Position numbers and translations under genes: made by a program
The notes under the pieces: generated by a model
The model's database searches: none
Told to the model about the DNA's origin: nothing
What the model saw: only the letters and a program-made list of their open reading frames with translations
Part shown: piece after piece, positions 33,541-44,209 of the stretch
How positions within the stretch are numbered: the stretch's first letter is position 1
Layout: the number at the start of each line of letters is the position of its first letter
Assembly (NCBI RefSeq): GCF_051014445.1
Contig: NW_027488365.1
Coordinates: 40,868,001-40,932,000, forward strand
Source of the DNA: Colletes latitarsis
Taxonomy: Eukaryota > Arthropoda > Insecta > Hymenoptera > Colletidae
Reading direction: 5' to 3'
DNA length: 64,000 bases

Positions 33541-35789
33541 TGTTCAATATCATATATTCAAGGCGCCTTGGCGTAACCGCTGGCAGCTCGTCAACAATGC
33601 TTGATGTTATTGCCGTTACGCGAACACGCCCGAGTCTCGCCGGACAGTTTTTCATACTCGGCCGGCGAATACAAAATTTAACCGCTCGCTTCGCACAGTT
33701 AGTCTGTAACTGATTATCGATTCATACAGAAGTAACCCTGTTAACAGTGAGCTCGTCAGGCTTTATAAGAATAAGACGCGGAGGGAGGATAAAGTTCATT
33801 AGCCGGAATATCCACAGTTCCGTGGGCCAATCTATCCTATCCACACTGCGAATTGGTTTATTCAATATTGTTAAAGTACTAAGGGACTTTAACGTGGGTC
33901 CGGATGAGGGAACAGACAGGTAGAGAAACAGTTACAACTTTTACAAAAAAAATTAAATTTATTTTACAAAATATAATTTCTTACAAAACTAAAATGTGAA
34001 AAATAAATATAATGGAAAACAAAAATTGCGGAAAACACGGCTCGCTTTTCCGGCCGGTCTCCTCTTTTCTTTCTCCTAATTCATTTACCTTGGTGGAGGC
34101 CTTCTGTAACACAATTGTACAGCAAGGTATGAATATTTTGCGGACAGCTTACACGTTAACGCGCGCGTCAGCTGCTTCTCGCGCTCCAGCGACAGTCTAG
34201 TGTGTTTGGAGGGGAGAGCTGGCTGGCAATTTAGCGCTCTAACCAGTGGACTGTATATTCTTTCTGGTCGATGAGATTCGTTTCTTACGATCTCACCGAC
34301 GTGCACAACCGGGTAGATGAAGATCTCCTCCGATCTACCGGGTTCGCTCTCGCAATGCCACGGACGGGAAACCAAATGGAGGTTGTAAGGCTCCAAGAGG
34401 CTATATCCCGCAAGCACGCTCACCGTGCGAGTGGCGTCTGGACACCACCTACGCAAGAAGACGTTTTGCCCTGGTTCGGCTCCCTCGTCAGCTGCTCCTC
34501 AGGAGCGACCTGCGGCCTGCCTACGCAGCTGCCTAGCCAGCGATTCCTTTCAACCAGGAATGCCCGACAGCCAGCCGTAGCGGCCTCGACGGCGGCTCCT
34601 ATAGTCCGAGGAACTGGCCTGCGGCTCGCCAGATTAGGACGAAATTCCCCTGCTAACCTATCCACCCTACTTTTACAGCCCAGTGTGGTCGACTCACAGC
34701 TGGTAGTAGGTGTAGAGGTGGGAGGAAGGCTCTTCGAACCCTTTGCCCCACCGTACGCTTAGGCTCTACATATTGTCCCCTCACGACGGTATATTGGAAC
34801 GGGTTCTCAGAAGCCCGATGCACGGAGAGCACCACGAGGTGATATCCTTCCTGAATATCTACCTTCCGGTTGCTCCTAAGCCGTATAGCTCCAGACTGGT
34901 CGGTGAAACTTTCCACCCCACCGGTCGGTGTACTCTCTACGGTACACAGGACGGGTGGCTTCAGTGGGTTTCGTACGACTTCTACAAACGGTGAACTACC
35001 ACCAGGCGATACTAGTATATCAGTATCAGCCTTCCAGTAGCTCTAACCGGATAATTGGAAGAAGATTCAAGGCGATCGATACCGAGTCTCCAACGTCGCA
35101 GTCGCATCCACGACCGGCAACGTTCAATCACACTCCTGCGTCTACGATCGCTTCACACCCGGCGTGCCGTGCGATCGCTACAACAACAGGCAGATTGTCC
35201 TATCTCTGGGAAAATCTCAAGTCACGATGACGAGATTTTCCACTAAATTATTATCGCTGTCCACTTGCTGTTTCTACTTAAGAGCGAGCTTAGCTCACAC
35301 TCTTCTGAGCTTCGATTGAAAACCGGAGCGAGATCGTAAATAGGTCTGCTCTGGATCACCGACGGCTCAGTACTGAAGCGTGACGATCTGCAAGCAGCCA
35401 CGGCCCCGGCTGGCTCCGTCGCGCAGGCGCAGTACTGGTTAGCGACGCATCGCGCTGCTGGGCCCCAGGCAGCTCCTCGCTGCGTGGCCACGGCGCGGCG
35501 CTGCCGCGTTTCGTCTATCGACCTTTCTTCGATAAATCTCGTTTCTCTCTCTTTCTCGTCGCTAGCAACACAATTCCTAGAATTTCTCTCAAAACTCGAG
35601 AATTCCCGTGAAGCTAATTGGAAAAAACACGTAAATAGCCGCGGTATACAAAACTGAACGATGGAAAATTTCCACGTCAGCACAACCATTTAGAATTCCG
35701 CGAATTCAATATAGATACGGGCATCGCGGCCGAGTTTCTCCGTCTCGGACTCACGCGATATTTAAACAAATATAGACCGAGCCGAAACA
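33541..35789 (+). repeat. 5' LTR of BEL/Pao 1, split by a solo LTR
   Basis: LTR sequence at 33541-33868 and 35774-35789; between them lies solo LTR A2 plus the duplicated AATAT (33864-33868 and 35769-35773). Without the insert the LTR is 344 bp, against 343 bp for the 3' LTR. Confidence 0.92.
33869..35768 (-). mobile_element. Solo LTR A2 nested in the BEL/Pao 5' LTR
   Basis: 1900 bp, the reverse complement of family A1: TGTTAAAGTAC at the left and CGCGATATTTAAACA at the right. The AATAT duplication on both sides proves insertion into the LTR. It must be younger than BEL/Pao element 1. No protein-coding function is evident. Confidence 0.83.
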
Positions 35790-35792
35790 TAA

Positions 35793-35810
35793 TGGTCCTT
35801 CGAGCCGGAT
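35793..35810 (+). other. Primer-binding site of BEL/Pao 1
   Basis: TGGTCCTTCGAGCCGGAT lies three bases after the 5' LTR. It begins with TGG, the complement of a tRNA CCA end, and the same 18 bases occur in BEL/Pao element 2. The primer is probably an arginine tRNA, but I cannot verify this. Confidence 0.8.
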
Positions 35811-36151
35811 AAACCGCGGTGACTGTGTCTGTAAAAGTTCGGTTGTGCTCGTGTACGGAGTTCAGTGTGAGCCATATTAAAAATTAAGAGTATTGGTTTC
35901 GGGAAAACTGCCGTGACCTTGTTTCGCTCCACGCTCTCCACTCGGACGGAGACCTGTTCGGACCGTTACAATCCGCTCTCTTCGCGCTGTTTCGTTAAAA
36001 CAAAAAACAAAAGACAAACTCAAGTTTCAAAACAGTGCCTTTATCCATTCCACGCCTACCCGTGCGTGTGATTCTAGCGAGGTCATCGCGGAAAAATTGT
36101 TTGATTCGTTGAGGCTAATTACTCGACTCGCGCTCACTTCGAACTATAATC

Positions 36152-39100
36152 ATGGCCGAAAGAGCAGAAAGCCTTTTTATACAGCAGATCACCACCATTG
36201 CCGCGATACGACGAGTGATCGTTAATTATAAGAAACTTCCGAAGGCTCAAGTTTCGTTGGCCAGGGCAAAAAATCGAAAGGAGAATTTGGAGAAACTATG
36301 GGATGAATGCCGTGCAACCCACCAGTTGATACTACAGTCTACCAAAGCGGAGGACCAGAAGGGCATCTCCTACTTCAAGGACAACACTTTTCTCTACGCG
36401 GAGGACGCCTACTTCGACGCTTCTGACTTTCTCAGCGACGCCATTGCCCAGCTGGACGTCGGTGGAAAACCCCAGTCTGAGCAAAGTAACGTTTCTATTT
36501 GTCACGATTCTGTTGCCTCCGCATCATCGCAATTACCGCGTCTTTCGCTTCCGAAGTTTTCCGGAGATTTCAATCAATGGGGAAACTTCCGTGGTTTATT
36601 CGAATCGCTCGTCGACGCAAACAGGTCGCTCTCAAACATTCAAAAACTACATTATTTGAAAACTAATGTAACCGGTGACGCGGCACTCTTAATAGATAAT
36701 ATAAGCATGTCCGACGAAAGTTACGTAACTGCATGGAAATTGCTCGTCGACGAATACGAAGATGAGACTGCTCTCATTAACTCGCACATTCATTATGTAT
36801 TTGATTGCGCAAAAATTTTCGAAACGCACCCGCGACGAGTGGAATTTGCATCGTGGCAGTTCTAAAAAGTATCCCACATATAAAGAAATTAACGAGTTCA
36901 TGACTCTTCGCATACGCGGTCTCACCGACTATCTCGCCGCCAACGACGGCCCGTCGTACAAAAACGAAGTCGTTCTCGACGCACCGAGGAATCGATCAAG
37001 CGTTAATAACGTCTCGGTTGTTAAATGTGTTGACTGTGCCGTTAATCATATGCTCTTTAAGTGCGAACGATTTAAAGCTAAGTCTCTGGATCAGCGTGTT
37101 TCATTTGTGAAACAAAATAGACTTTGTTTTAATTGCTTACGCTCCGGTCACCTTACTTCCGAGTGCAAAAGTACTGGTCGATGCTTTCTGTCTAAGCGAA
37201 CGCATCACTCTCTTTTGCATCGAGCCGCTACCTCTCTCAACAAAACGACTTGCAACATATCGGTAAATGATTCCGTCGACAAAGCGAATGCATCCGACGA
37301 TACAAACAAAGAGTTTCCGGCGTCAGTGCAGACCGTCTCCTCGTCTAAATTCACCTCTCCAAATACACTGTTAGCTACCGCGTGGATTGTGCTCCGTACA
37401 GCTGAAGGTCGTGCCTTCAAACTCCGCGCGTTGCTAGATCAAGGATCTTCCTTTAGCTTCATTTCTGAATCGGTCTGTCAGTTGATGCATACAAAAAGAT
37501 ATCGGGCGAGGCTTCAGATTCAATGCTTCGGGGAACAATATAGTGGAGTATCAAAATCATGCGTACTCGTACAGTTAGAATCTTGCCATAATGCTAAAGT
37601 ATCCTTTCCGCTGTCAGCGCACGTTTATCAACGCATCACTTCTTACGCTGGCTCAAGAGCGCGCCTTGACTTGCAATCTTGGCCGCATTTACGCGATTTG
37701 CCGTTGGCAGATCCGAACCCGTTAAGCAGTCACCCGATTCACGTCTTAATCGGTGCTGATTTGTACGGATCGCTTTTACTGAACGACCTTCGTCAAGGTC
37801 CAATCGGTACTCCCACTGCTCAGCTCACTGCCCTAGGATGGATTATTTCCGGACCAATTGGATCGCGTGACTCCCGTCAGGAATCAGCCTCTCTTGTCAA
37901 CTGCGTATCTGCTGAAGAGTTAGATTATTCGTTGCGTCGATTTTGGGAACTCGAGGAAATCCCTGCATGATCCTCGATTTCCGAAGAAGACGGAAAATGT
38001 GAGCGTTTTTTTCACGATACTCATACTCGATCATCTCAAGGACGATATATCGTTCGGCTCCCATTTAAGAGTAAACCTCCATTCGATTTCGAATTGCGGT
38101 TGCACAAACAGCCGGATCTCAAGTCTCAGTATCACGATTTTTTATCAGAATACCTTTCCATGGGTCACATGGAACAAATTGAAGAACAAGCCTCGAACAT
38201 CTCATCCATATACTACATTCCTCATCACCCTGTAGTGCGACCGTCCAGTAGCACGACTAAGCTTAGAGTCGTATTCAACGCGTCCGCTAAAACTAATTCC
38301 GGAAAATCGTTAAACGACTACCTTATGATAGGTCCAAAACTGCAGTGAGATTTAGCAGCTATTATTCTACGCTGGCGGCTATTTCGTTACGTATACACTG
38401 CGGACATCGCAAAGATGTTCAGACAAAGCCTAATCAATCCAGCGGATGCCGACTATCAGAGAATGTTATGGCGACCGTGCGAAAATCAGCCTATTTCTTC
38501 GTACCGATTACTTACCGTGACATATGGTCTCGCCTCCGCGCCATATCTTGCCATTAAAGTCTTAGATCAATTAGCTCTCGACAAAGGCACGTACCTTCCC
38601 GCCGCTACTTCTGTTGTGCAAGATTCAATTTATGTCGATGACGCTATTTTTGGTGCGGACGATATTCATACGCTCCGCGAAATTCGTAGACAATTAATCG
38701 AACTCCTGAGTCGAGGGGGGTTTCAACTTCGCAAGTGGACCGCCAACGCGGCTGAACTGTTAGAAAACATTCCTCCTTCAGATCGCGAAACAACTTTCGA
38801 CCATCCGCTCGGTGAAGATGAGTCTCAGAAAGTTCTCAGTGTTGCATGGAACCCTTCCGAAGATACTTTCCGATTTCGCATCGACTCTTGTTTACCCACG
38901 AAAGGTACTAAAAGAAGCATACTCTCGATCGTTTCAAAGGTATTCGATCCATTAGGATGGGCCTCCCCCGTGATTATTGTGGCAAAATTAATGCTTCAAA
39001 AGCTCTGGCTCCTAAAGAAAGATTGGGACGAAGAAATTCCTGTCGACCTTTGTAAAAAATGGCACGAGTATTGCGAACATTTATCACAATTGAGTGAAGT

Positions 39101-41237
39101 GAGAATACCTCGCTGGACCGGCGCGCGAAACAATAATGTCGCGATAGAATTACACGGATTTGCCGATGCGTCACATCGAGCCTATGCTGCCGTGGTTTAT
39201 TTAAGAGTCCTTCACTCTCTATCCGAAGCTCAAGTTACATTGCTGACAGCAAAAAGTAAAGTAGCTCCGCTCAAAACTGTAAGCATTCCGCGCTTGGAAT
39301 TAAACGCGGTCGTATTGTTAACGCGACTGCTCGAGTGGACTTTGTCCTCCTTAAAGTTTCAAACCCCCCGCGTCTACGGATGGACCGATTCTACGGTAGT
39401 TCTGGCGTGGCTAAAACAACATCCGTCTACGTGGAATACATTCGTTGCTAATCGCGGGTCCGACGTTCAGACTCGCCTTCCACAAATGACGTGGAAACAT
39501 GTAAGATCTCAAGATAATCCAGCTGATTGCGCATCACGCGGCATCTGCGCTTCCGAACTTGCAGTTCATAAGCTGTGGTGGTCCGGACCGGACTGGCTGT
39601 CCCGTCCGTCCGTGTTCTGGCCGGACCATAACCGTTCTAATTCAGGCGGACAAAACACGCGTGAGATCGCGTTATCTGAATCTCACAAATCATACGTGCA
39701 CCACGCGTCTTCGCTTGTAGAATGGGACCTTCCTTCTCAATACTCGAGCTGGACTCGACTCCGTCGAGGTACAGCGTACATATTAAGATTTACTCAAAGA
39801 ACGCGTAAAAAACTAGTTCCGCTATCCCCGAATTCACGGACGCTGACTGTCGACGAAATACGCGCCGCTTCTCTCTTTTGGATGTCCTATGTCCAAAAGA
39901 ATTACTTTAACGCCGAACTTAAATTGCTAAAGAACAAGGTGCCGCTTCCAAAATCTAGTTCGCTTATTTCATTACACCCGGTCATCGGGAAAGACTCATT
40001 AATTCGGCTTGGCGGGCGGCTCGAGCACTCGGCCCTGAGCTATGACGAAAAGCACCCCATTGTATTGCCGAAGCATCGCGTGTCCGAACTTCTAATCGAC
40101 CATGTGCACAAGCGCACTCTTCACGGAGGCGTCCAATTGACCCTCCGAGTTCTCCGGCAGCAATATTGGATAATATCGGCAAGATCCTTAGTTCGCGGGT
40201 ATATACATCGTTGCGTAACTTGTGTTCGCCAGAAAGCTCAATCGGCTACTCAGCTGATGGGAGCCCTTCCAGACGTTCGAGTCAAACCCTCTGCTCCGTT
40301 TTCACATACCGGTCTTGACTATGCCGGTCCAATTAATGTGCTTCCTATCGTTGGTAGAGGTCAGCGTACCAGAAAATATTATATTGCGGTATTCATATGT
40401 CTTGCAACCAAAGCAGTGCATGTCGAACTTGTCGAGGACAGCTCCACTTCTGCGTCTTTAGCCGCTTTGAAAAGATTCTCCAGTCGCCGTGGGCTTCCCA
40501 CGTTCTTGTACTCCGATAACGGTACAAATTTCCGAGGTGCCGATCGTGAATTACAACGAACTTTTCATGCTTTAATCGCAGATGCAACTCTCAAGAGTTC
40601 GTTGGCGACTGACGGAGTCACGTGGAAATTTATCCCCCCTTCCGCTCCGCATTTTGGTGGACTCTGGGAGGCGGGAGTAAAAAGTGTTAAGTATCACCTG
40701 AAGCGAGCAGTGGGAGCTCATACTTTGTCTCAAATCGAGTTCTCAACCGTATTGTGCCAAATCGAGGCGTGTTTGAACTCACGCCCGATATACGCTGTCA
40801 CCGACGATCCAACCGACCTATCCGCACTGACTCCCGGTCACTTTATTATAGGTCGACCTATTGTAGCGGTTCCAGAGGAATCTACGCTAGATATTAATCC
40901 GAATAGGCTCGATCGATGGCAACACGTCCGAAGAATAACCGAGCAGATCTGGCGTTCCTGGTCAGCAGATTATCTCCACTCGTTACATCAACGTCGAAAG
41001 TGGCAACAGGACTGCGCTAACTTGCGTTTAAATGATCTCGTCATTTTAAAAGATAGTTCCCTTCCGCCATCTAAATGGCAACTCGCGCGTATCACTCGAT
41101 TACTCCCTGGTTCGGACCAAAGGGTTCGTGTCGTCACCGTACGCACGGTAGACGGCGAATTGAAGCGACCTGTAACGCAGATCTGCCCGCTACCTATTCC
41201 AGTTTTGAATGAGAGTGATCTAAACGCTGCGAAATAA
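36152..41237 (+). pseudogene. BEL/Pao 1 gag-pol polyprotein, disrupted
   Basis: ATG 36152 opens gag (MAERAESLFIQQ). Near 36810-36830 about 130 bp is missing relative to element 2 and the frame changes; the downstream frame then continues to 41237. Two stops break it: TGA 37968-37970 after the protease and TGA 38346-38348 in the RT. Visible domains are the zinc knuckle (CFNCLRSGHLTSEC, near 37125), the protease DQGS motif (near 37437), RT with YVDDAIFGA (near 38630), RNase H (GFADASHRAYAAVVY; WTDSTVVLAWLKQHPSTW), the integrase zinc region and the catalytic core (LDYAGPI, SDNGTNFRGADREL, HFGGLWEAGVKS). The polyprotein would copy and integrate the element. This copy is inactive as read. Confidence 0.92.
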
Positions 41238-41532
41238 TTAGATTATACATATTCTAACTTCCCTGTGTGTGATTGTCTATAAGTTAATGCGTTGTTTCAA
41301 GCTCATTATGTATTACTTGCATATAAATTCCGTTAGCCATTAAGTCATAATATTAAGTTATTGTTAATTATTCTATTCTTGTTCCTTCGATGCGCCTATA
41401 AAATGTATGCCACATTTGATCGATCAGCGCTCCTAATGTTTGCGAATCAGTGAATGAAATTCTTTAGTTTTTTTTTCTGTTGCGAACTTATATATACCGT
41501 TTCGCTTCTTTCGAATGCGAGGCGGGCGGTAT
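41238..41532 (+). other. BEL/Pao 1 3' noncoding region and polypurine tract
   Basis: AT-rich sequence without an ORF. It ends with GCGAGGCGGGCGGTA directly before the 3' LTR, the likely polypurine tract that primes plus-strand DNA. The same GAGGCGGGCGG precedes the 3' LTR of element 2. Confidence 0.65.
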
Positions 41533-41875
41533 GTTCAATATCATATATTCAAAGCGCCTTGGCGTAACCGCTGGCAGCTCGTCAACAAGGCTTGATGTTA
41601 TTGCCGATACGCGAACACGCCCGAGTCTTGCCGGACAGTTTTTCATACCCGGCCGGCGAATACAAAATTTAACCGCTCGCTTCGAACAGTTAGTCTGTAA
41701 CTGATAATCGATTCATACAGAAGTAACCCTGTTAACAGTGAGCTCGTCAGGCTTTATAAGAATAAGACGCGAAGGGAGAATAAAGTTCATTAGCCGGAAT
41801 ATCCACAGTTCCGTGGGCCAATCTATCCTATCCACACTGCGAATTGGTTTATTCAATATAGACCGAGCCGAAACA
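41533..41875 (+). repeat. 3' LTR of BEL/Pao 1
   Basis: 343 bp, TGTTCAATATC...CGAAACA, followed by the CAAGC target-site duplication. It is uninterrupted, which allowed the split 5' LTR to be reconstructed by comparison. Confidence 0.93.
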
Positions 41876-42324
41876 CAAGCAGTAAGCAAATAAGCTAGCA
41901 GTAAGCTTGGATCCCAGCTGTAATCTAGAAAGCAAGGAGAAGGCTAGTAAGAAAGCAGTTTGATAGTTAGCAAGCCTTGAGCTAGTAAGCGAGCAGGAAG
42001 CTAGTAAGAATGCAGCCTGCTATTAATCAAGGCGTAAGCTCGTTTGCAACAGATAAGCTAGTAAGAAAGCCATTAGCTAGTAAGGAAGCAGCATGCTAGT
42101 AAGTAGGCAGTAAGCTAGTAAGCAAGCAGTAAACTAGTAAGTAACCGGTAAGCTAGTAAGCAAGCAGCAGGCTATTAAGAAAGCAGTTAGCCAGTAAGCA
42201 AGCAGTAACCTAGTAAGCAACAAGATAGTAAGCAAGCAGGAAGCCAGTAAGAAAGCAGTTAGCTAGTTAAAAAGCAGTATGCTAGTAAGCAAGCAGTAAG
42301 CTAGAAAGCAAGCAGCAAGCTAGT
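41876..42324. repeat. 19-bp satellite block 11 with the empty site of copy 3
   Basis: Degenerate 19-bp units. Bases 41899-42050 align with 27248-27366 joined to 33363-33395, with aagaatgcagcc present once (42006-42017). This is a duplicated copy of the locus without the retrotransposon. Confidence 0.9.
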
Positions 42325-42813
42325 TTGGCCCTGCCAACTGCGGGGCACCGGACAGTCGGGGCTGTTCGGCCACTCCTGTGTGAGTGGCTGGACAGAGGCC
42401 ATGGAAGCCTTACTTACCGGATGCCACAGGTATTTTCCGGGCATGGTAGCTTCGGAAGATACCTGTGTCGGATAGGGAAGGAGCCGACGGCGCGTTGCTG
42501 CCATTGTGACGCCGAGCAGGACACAGCTGATCATACCCTCCAGGTATGCCCAGCGTGGGAGCGGGAGCGACGTGTCCTGGTCGGCGTCATAGGGCGGGAT
42601 GTCTCGCTGCCGGGTGTGGTGCGCGCCATGCTCGGCAGCGAGAGGATGTGGAGGGCCGTGGCCTCCTTCTGCGAGACCGTAATGCTGCAAAAGGAGGCGG
42701 CGGGAAGGGAGCGCGAGCTTCAGCGGCGCGCTGAGGCTCGCGCTCGTATGGTGGCGCGAGGGCGTCGCCCGGGCGCCAGGCGTCGCGGGCGGCGGCCTTT
42801 GCGCGGCGGATGA
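42325..42813 (+). pseudogene. ORF2 C-terminal fragment (42 kb)
   Basis: About 160 codons without a stop, from just after the RT to the natural end (RRPLRGG). It has no endonuclease or RT, so it is a truncation product. The open frame means the insertion is not very old. Confidence 0.75.
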
Positions 42814-43336
42814 CCCTGGCTGGGAGGGGGGCCCTGAGGGGAGCCTCCTCCAGCCAGGCGGCGATGGGTCGGACCGGGTGGGTCTGGCCCACGGGGAGGC
42901 ACCCTCGGTGGCCTGGAGCGGCCATCAGCTTCCGGCCGCCGAGGGGTAGAAACGGGGTCGCAGGCGGTTGCGAGTTGGGGCTCGCAGCCCGCCACTAAAT
43001 GCGGCCCCAGAACGGATGGCGGCGGGATGGAGTGGCCCCGTCCTGCCGCTATGAGACAGTGTGTCTACCGGGGGGACCGTTTGTCCCCCCCCCCCGGGGA
43101 TGGGCGCAAAGCGCGGGCACAGGGAGGATACCGGAAGAATGCTTCGAGCGATTCCCGGTGTCCTCCCAAATCGTGCGGAAGGGTCACCGTGGGGTTTTTA
43201 GTGAGTAGATCCTGCGTCCGTCATTCCACGGGCACGGGGAATCCCACACAACCCTCCCGCCTCTCCCCAAATAGGTGGGAGGGAGCCTTTCGAAGATTTT
43301 CCCCACGACAAAAAAAAAAAAAAAAAAAAAAAAAAA
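42325..43336 (+). mobile_element. R1-like 3' fragment (42 kb), distinct subfamily
   Basis: 5'-truncated in the C-terminal part of ORF2; the remaining frame (to 42813) is open and includes the knuckle CCHCDAEQDTADHTLQVC. A 3'UTR and poly(A) to 43336 follow. The 3'UTR is shared with the inverted fragment at 9012-9581 and carries G-T pairs in the conserved stem (43016-43027 with 43041-43052). A run of ten C near 43087 replaces the shorter run in copy 1. No clear target-site duplication. Confidence 0.84.
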
Positions 43337-43743
43337 CAGTAAGCGTGTAAGCTAGGTGTAAGCTAGTGAGCTAGCAGTATGATAGTAGGGCAGGAGTGAG
43401 CTAGTAAGAAGGCAGTAAGATAGTGGGCAAGCAGTGAGGTAGAACGCAAGCAGGAGGCTAGTATGAAAGCAGCTAACGAGTAATCAAGCAGTTAGCTAGA
43501 AAGCAAGTAGTAATCGAGTAAGTTTGCAGTTAGCTAGTAAGCAAGCAGCGAGCTAGTAAGAGAGCAGAATGCCAGTAAGCAAGCAGTAAGCTGGTAAGCA
43601 ACCAGTAGGCTCGTAAGCAACCAGGCTAGTAAGCAAGCAGGAAGCATGTAAGCAAGCAGTAAGCTGGTAGGCAAGCAGTGAGCTTGTAAGACAGCAGTAA
43701 GCTAGAAAGCAAGCAGGAGGCTAGTAAGAAAGCAGTTAGCTAG
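43337..43743. repeat. 19-bp satellite block 12
   Basis: Degenerate 19-bp units. Bases 43739-43743 (gctag) are the left target-site duplication of BEL/Pao element 2. Confidence 0.85.
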
Positions 43744-44209
43744 TGTTAATGCGCAGACGAAAAGAGGCGCGGACGAGGAACAGGGACGCGAAGAATGGCG
43801 GAGTAATTCACACAGTCGCAAATTTATTGTAAGATTGCACAACGTTCACACTGCGGCAAGCGTAACTGCGACGCGGTGGGCACGTGTCCGATAACAGTGT
43901 CAAGGGCAACTCCCTAGGAGAATGCGCCAGGGCGATGAAGGTCCGTTCTCGATATCATTTACAATCGGATCGACAGCTTGGATCGTTCTGCCGTTACAGG
44001 ATCGCGCACGACAAACCGTTGATCTTTCAAATCTCGTCCATAGATCGGTGACGGTCGCGTCAACCGTCGGCACACATGACACGCTCTCACAACACTCATT
44101 CACTCTCTCTCACGCAATACACACCGCTCGCACCTTAATCTATACACGAAGACGGTACAATAAACGTATTTCTACATCTTATCCTAATTCTTATACCTTA
44201 TTCTAAACA
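43744..44209 (-). repeat. 3' LTR of BEL/Pao 2
   Basis: 466 bp, plus-strand ends TGTTAATGCGC...TTATTCTAAACA. The sequence GAGGCGGGCGGCA (minus strand, from about 44222) lies directly beside it as a likely polypurine tract. Confidence 0.9.

Larger units (their letters stand above)
33541..41875 (+). mobile_element. BEL/Pao LTR retrotransposon 1
   Basis: Two LTRs of about 344 bp, TGTTCAATATC...GAGCCGAAACA, flanked by CAAGC at 33536-33540 and 41876-41880. Inside are a primer-binding site, a gag-pol reading region in BEL/Pao order (gag, zinc knuckle, DQGS protease, RT, RNase H, integrase) and a purine-rich tract. About ten differences between the two LTRs by eye suggest an insertion of moderate age. 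A solo LTR of another family (33869-35768) splits the 5' LTR. No envelope-like ORF is present. Confidence 0.93.

Noticed and set aside
41238..41532. An envelope-like gene in BEL/Pao 1
   Set aside because: The 3' region is under 300 bp, AT-rich and without an ORF; in element 2 the pol frame runs into the LTR.
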